From the NCBI GenBank assembly GCA_026391995.1, contig JAPLCY010000283.1, positions 1 through 7,845 on the forward strand: 7,845 bases of DNA. The letters are read 5' to 3'. Below, piece after piece: positions 6,006 to 7,845 of this stretch. The position numbers and the translations under genes are program-made. Origin of the DNA: Candidatus Auribacterota bacterium. GTDB lineage: Bacteria > Auribacterota > Tritonobacteria > UBA1439. Every line of letters starts with the position of its first letter. Position 1 is the stretch's first letter. The notes under the pieces are model-generated. The model was given only the letters and a program-made list of their open reading frames with translations. It ran no database searches and had not been told where the DNA came from.

Positions 6006-7189
6006 TGCACGGGTGGACCATGGCGTTCATCTGCCGAAGGGATACCGGGGGATGAAATTCGGGAACGCGATCCCGGCGCGATACCGGCATCGGAGAGCGT
6101 TTTCAGGAACCTTTCGCACGCGGCATCGATGTTCCAGTAGCGGCGCACCGATTCGATACCCCCTTCGGCACAGCGGTTCCACAATCCCCGGTCCCCCTGG
6201 AGCCGCTTCAACGCGGATGAGAACTGCTCTTCGTCCCGCTCGGTGAGAATCCCGTTGACGCCGTCCCTGACGCTCTCCGCCAGGCCGCCCTCGCGCACCG
6301 CGATCACCGGGGTTCCGCATGCCATCGCCTCGATCGCCACAAGGCCGAACGGTTCCCGCACCTGGGCGCAACAGAGGGCGAGAGCGCCGTTGTAGAGACG
6401 GACGAGCTCGTGGTCATCCACACGCGTCGCGATCCGCAAGCTAACCTTGAGATTCTCCGCCAGCGCGATCAGGCGGCGGCGCGTCTGGTCCCCCCCGGCG
6501 TTCGCCGCGACGGTGAGCGAGGGGCGCGAGGCAGGAGGCATCCTCGCGACGGCGCGGAGAATGAAGTCATGCCCTTTGTAGGGGCTGAGCATGCCGACGG
6601 AGAGCACCGTCTTCTCCCGCATGGCGCGGGGGAGGGGATGGAAGAGGTCGGTGTCCACACCGAGGTGCACGACTGCGGGGTTCACTCTGTAGATGCGTGT
6701 CAGCACGGCGGCCTGGTACGAGGAGTTCGCCAGGATGAGAGTGGCGGCATTCAAGGCCCCGGCGTTCAGCCGCGTGAGAAGGAGCCGCTCTTGGGCGAAG
6801 AAGACGGAGGGGGTGCGTAGATAGGGAAGCAGGAGCGGCGCCTTGAACACGCGGCACGGATGGACGAAGACAAAATCGTAACCGCCGCGGTCGATCGCAA
6901 CTGCCATCCGCCGGTAGTGGATCCGCATGGAATAAATCAGCCGCAGTCGTCGGAACAGCAGCAGGTAGCCGCTGAGCAGCGGCGCCCCGACGATGACCGA
7001 GGGTGCCGGAGGCTCCGGAAAGGTGCGGGACTGCTCGACATACGGCGCGAGGGGACAATACTCTTCATCGGCTCCTGCGAAGGTATAGAGGTGTAGCGCA
7101 TGGCCGCGGGCGCGCAGGCATTTCTCGAGGTCGTGCAGGGCGCGCTTCGCACCCCCCGACGGGAGGTTGTGGACGATGGCGATCTTCAT
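5981..7189 (-). CDS. Family 4 glycosyltransferase (GT-B fold)
   Basis: A 402-residue retaining glycosyltransferase, presumably acting at the cytoplasmic face of the membrane to add a sugar from a nucleotide donor to a lipid-linked acceptor. The N-terminal domain opens with KIAIVHNLPSGGAKRALHDL (2-21), the usual first strand and glycine-rich acceptor loop. The C-terminal domain begins at VLSVGMLSPYKG (195-206). The donor-site E-x7-E is REPFGLVAIEAMACGTPVI at 278-296, with E279 and E287. In many GT4 enzymes an Arg sits where this protein has Met200, while the partner Lys205 is kept. The start is the ATG at 7189-7187; the frame extends upstream, but this ATG gives the normal GT4 N-terminus and overlaps the TGA of the preceding methyltransferase. 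The last 30 or so residues (about 371-402) are Ser/Pro/Arg-rich, lie beyond the catalytic domain, and partly read antisense to the Wzy_C gene. The sugar is unknown. Confidence 0.9.
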   Translation of the reverse strand: MKIAIVHNLPSGGAKRALHDLEKCLRARGHALHLYTFAGADEEYCPLAPYVEQSRTFPEPPAPSVIVGAPLLSGYLLLFRRLRLIYSMRIHYRRMAVAIDRGGYDFVFVHPCRVFKAPLLLPYLRTPSVFFAQERLLLTRLNAGALNAATLILANSSYQAAVLTRIYRVNPAVVHLGVDTDLFHPLPRAMREKTVLSVGMLSPYKGHDFILRAVARMPPASRPSLTVAANAGGDQTRRRLIALAENLKVSLRIATRVDDHELVRLYNGALALCCAQVREPFGLVAIEAMACGTPVIAVREGGLAESVRDGVNGILTERDEEQFSSALKRLQGDRGLWNRCAEGGIESVRRYWNIDAACERFLKTLSDAGIAPGSRSRISSPGIPSADERHGPPVHHRRSINP

Positions 7190-7845
7190 GGCATCCGTCC
7201 CGGGACACGCCGCGCCACCGCGAAGATGTGCGGGGAGCAAATCATCCTGAGGGGCGCGTGTTTCCCCAGCGGCCAGAGATCGAGGAGCCTGTGGATCCAT
7301 GTCCACCGGCGGAGGGGAGAGATGCCCTGGTATACCGGCGGATCACACGCGAGCCAGACCTTCCCGTTGAGCCCGCACTCACGAAGAAAACGGCGCAGGG
7401 AGCGGGCGGTCATCTCATTGACATGCATCTCGGGTCCCGCTCCCGGAGCGGATCGGGGATCTTTCAACGGCAGGGGGGGGACCTCGCCGAAGAGTATTCC
7501 CCGGAGCCGCGCGGGCAGCGCGAGAACTGCACGGTGAAGCTGCCAGCGCAGCCGGTATCCGATGTCGAAATATCGGCGATTCGGCGATGTGTGTATGACA
7601 AGCCTGCCCCCGGGGGCGAGTACCCTCGCAAGCTCACGTCCCACGCAGTGAAGCGCGTCGATATGCAGGTGCTCGACGAGATCGAGCATGAAGACGATGT
7701 CAAGAGATTCGTCCCCGAACGGCAGGCGGGTCGCATCCGCCTGTACAAACGCAGCTCTCCCCGGCGCAGCCGCGACGCGCGCGCGCGTCTCCCGGCACAA
7801 CGCCATGGATGCGGCGGAGAAGTCAACGCCGATGGCATACGCCCC
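7186..7845 (-). CDS. Class I SAM-dependent methyltransferase (5' end off the window)
   Basis: The frame is open to the right edge, so the N-terminus, including the glycine-rich first part of motif I, is outside the window. The 219 codons seen begin with GAYAIGVDFS, the strand with the ribose-binding acid that follows motif I. An internal ATG at 7806-7804 falls inside this motif and is not the start. Next come QADATRLPF (motif II region), DIVFMLDLVEHLH (motif III-type strand), and ELARVLAPGGRLVIHTSPNRRYF (motif IV and its loop). This is a methyltransferase-11-type enzyme. It probably methylates a sugar or glycan intermediate, given its coupling by a 4-base ATGA overlap to the GT4 gene, though methylation of another small molecule is possible. 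The C-terminal half is less conserved and probably recognises the substrate. Confidence 0.85.
   Translation of the reverse strand, partial: GAYAIGVDFSAASMALCRETRARVAAAPGRAAFVQADATRLPFGDESLDIVFMLDLVEHLHIDALHCVGRELARVLAPGGRLVIHTSPNRRYFDIGYRLRWQLHRAVLALPARLRGILFGEVPPLPLKDPRSAPGAGPEMHVNEMTARSLRRFLRECGLNGKVWLACDPPVYQGISPLRRWTWIHRLLDLWPLGKHAPLRMICSPHIFAVARRVPGRMP

Noticed and set aside
7186..7806. Taking the ATG at 7806 as the start of the right-edge methyltransferase
   Set aside because: The frame continues upstream to the edge and encodes GAYAIGVDFS, part of the conserved SAM-binding region, so the gene must begin outside the window.
1..7845. CRISPR arrays, tRNA or rRNA genes, insertion sequences
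   Set aside because: No regularly spaced repeats, no cloverleaf-like or rRNA-like segments, and no transposase-like frames were seen on either strand.

Overview
The window is a piece of a bacterial cell-surface polysaccharide (O-antigen, capsule or exopolysaccharide-like) locus, arranged as three transcription units. Most of it is GC-rich. The left part (about 1-2340) looks visibly less GC-rich than the rest, by eye. The O-antigen ligase/polymerase-type protein, the two glycosyltransferases, the YfhO-like membrane protein and the three SAM-methyltransferase-like domains fit an envelope-glycan island of a Gram-negative-type, probably environmental, bacterium. No rRNA, tRNA or housekeeping marker is present, so lineage cannot be fixed.

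Layout. (1) Bases 1-1875, minus strand: a two-gene unit. A methyltransferase-like/GT2 fusion protein (565-1875) is followed, with a 4-base ATGA overlap, by a YfhO-like polytopic membrane protein that runs off the left edge (568 down to 1). (2) Bases 1876-2358: a divergent intergenic region with weak promoter candidates and two short inverted repeats, but no convincing gene. (3) Bases 2359-6005, plus strand: a SAM methyltransferase (2359-3267), a YgeY-like M20 metallohydrolase (3264-4478, again an ATGA overlap) and an O-antigen ligase/polymerase-like Wzy_C membrane protein (TTG start at 4515, ending at 6005). (4) Bases 5981-7845, minus strand: a SAM methyltransferase that enters from the right edge (7845 down to 7186), followed by a GT4 glycosyltransferase (7189 down to 5981), joined by a third ATGA overlap. 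The 3' end of the GT4 gene overlaps that of the Wzy_C-type gene tail-to-tail by 25 bases.

The most unusual feature is at the start of unit 3. The first roughly 50 codons of the methyltransferase reading frame are a degenerate copy of the N-terminal coding region of the M20 hydrolase gene that follows it. About 99 bases are 81% identical, including a block that matches at 36 of 37 positions, and weak in-register similarity continues a further 10 or so codons. The recognisable methyltransferase starts just after this remnant, at Met55 (base 2521). This looks like a decayed partial gene duplication fused in frame to, or lying just upstream of, the methyltransferase.

How the genes may work together (inference): GT2 and GT4 enzymes add sugars, or charge a lipid carrier with one. 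The YfhO-like protein may transfer a carrier-linked sugar outside the membrane. The methyltransferases may modify or cap sugars. The Wzy_C protein polymerises or ligates the glycan. The M20 hydrolase is the member whose role is least obvious.
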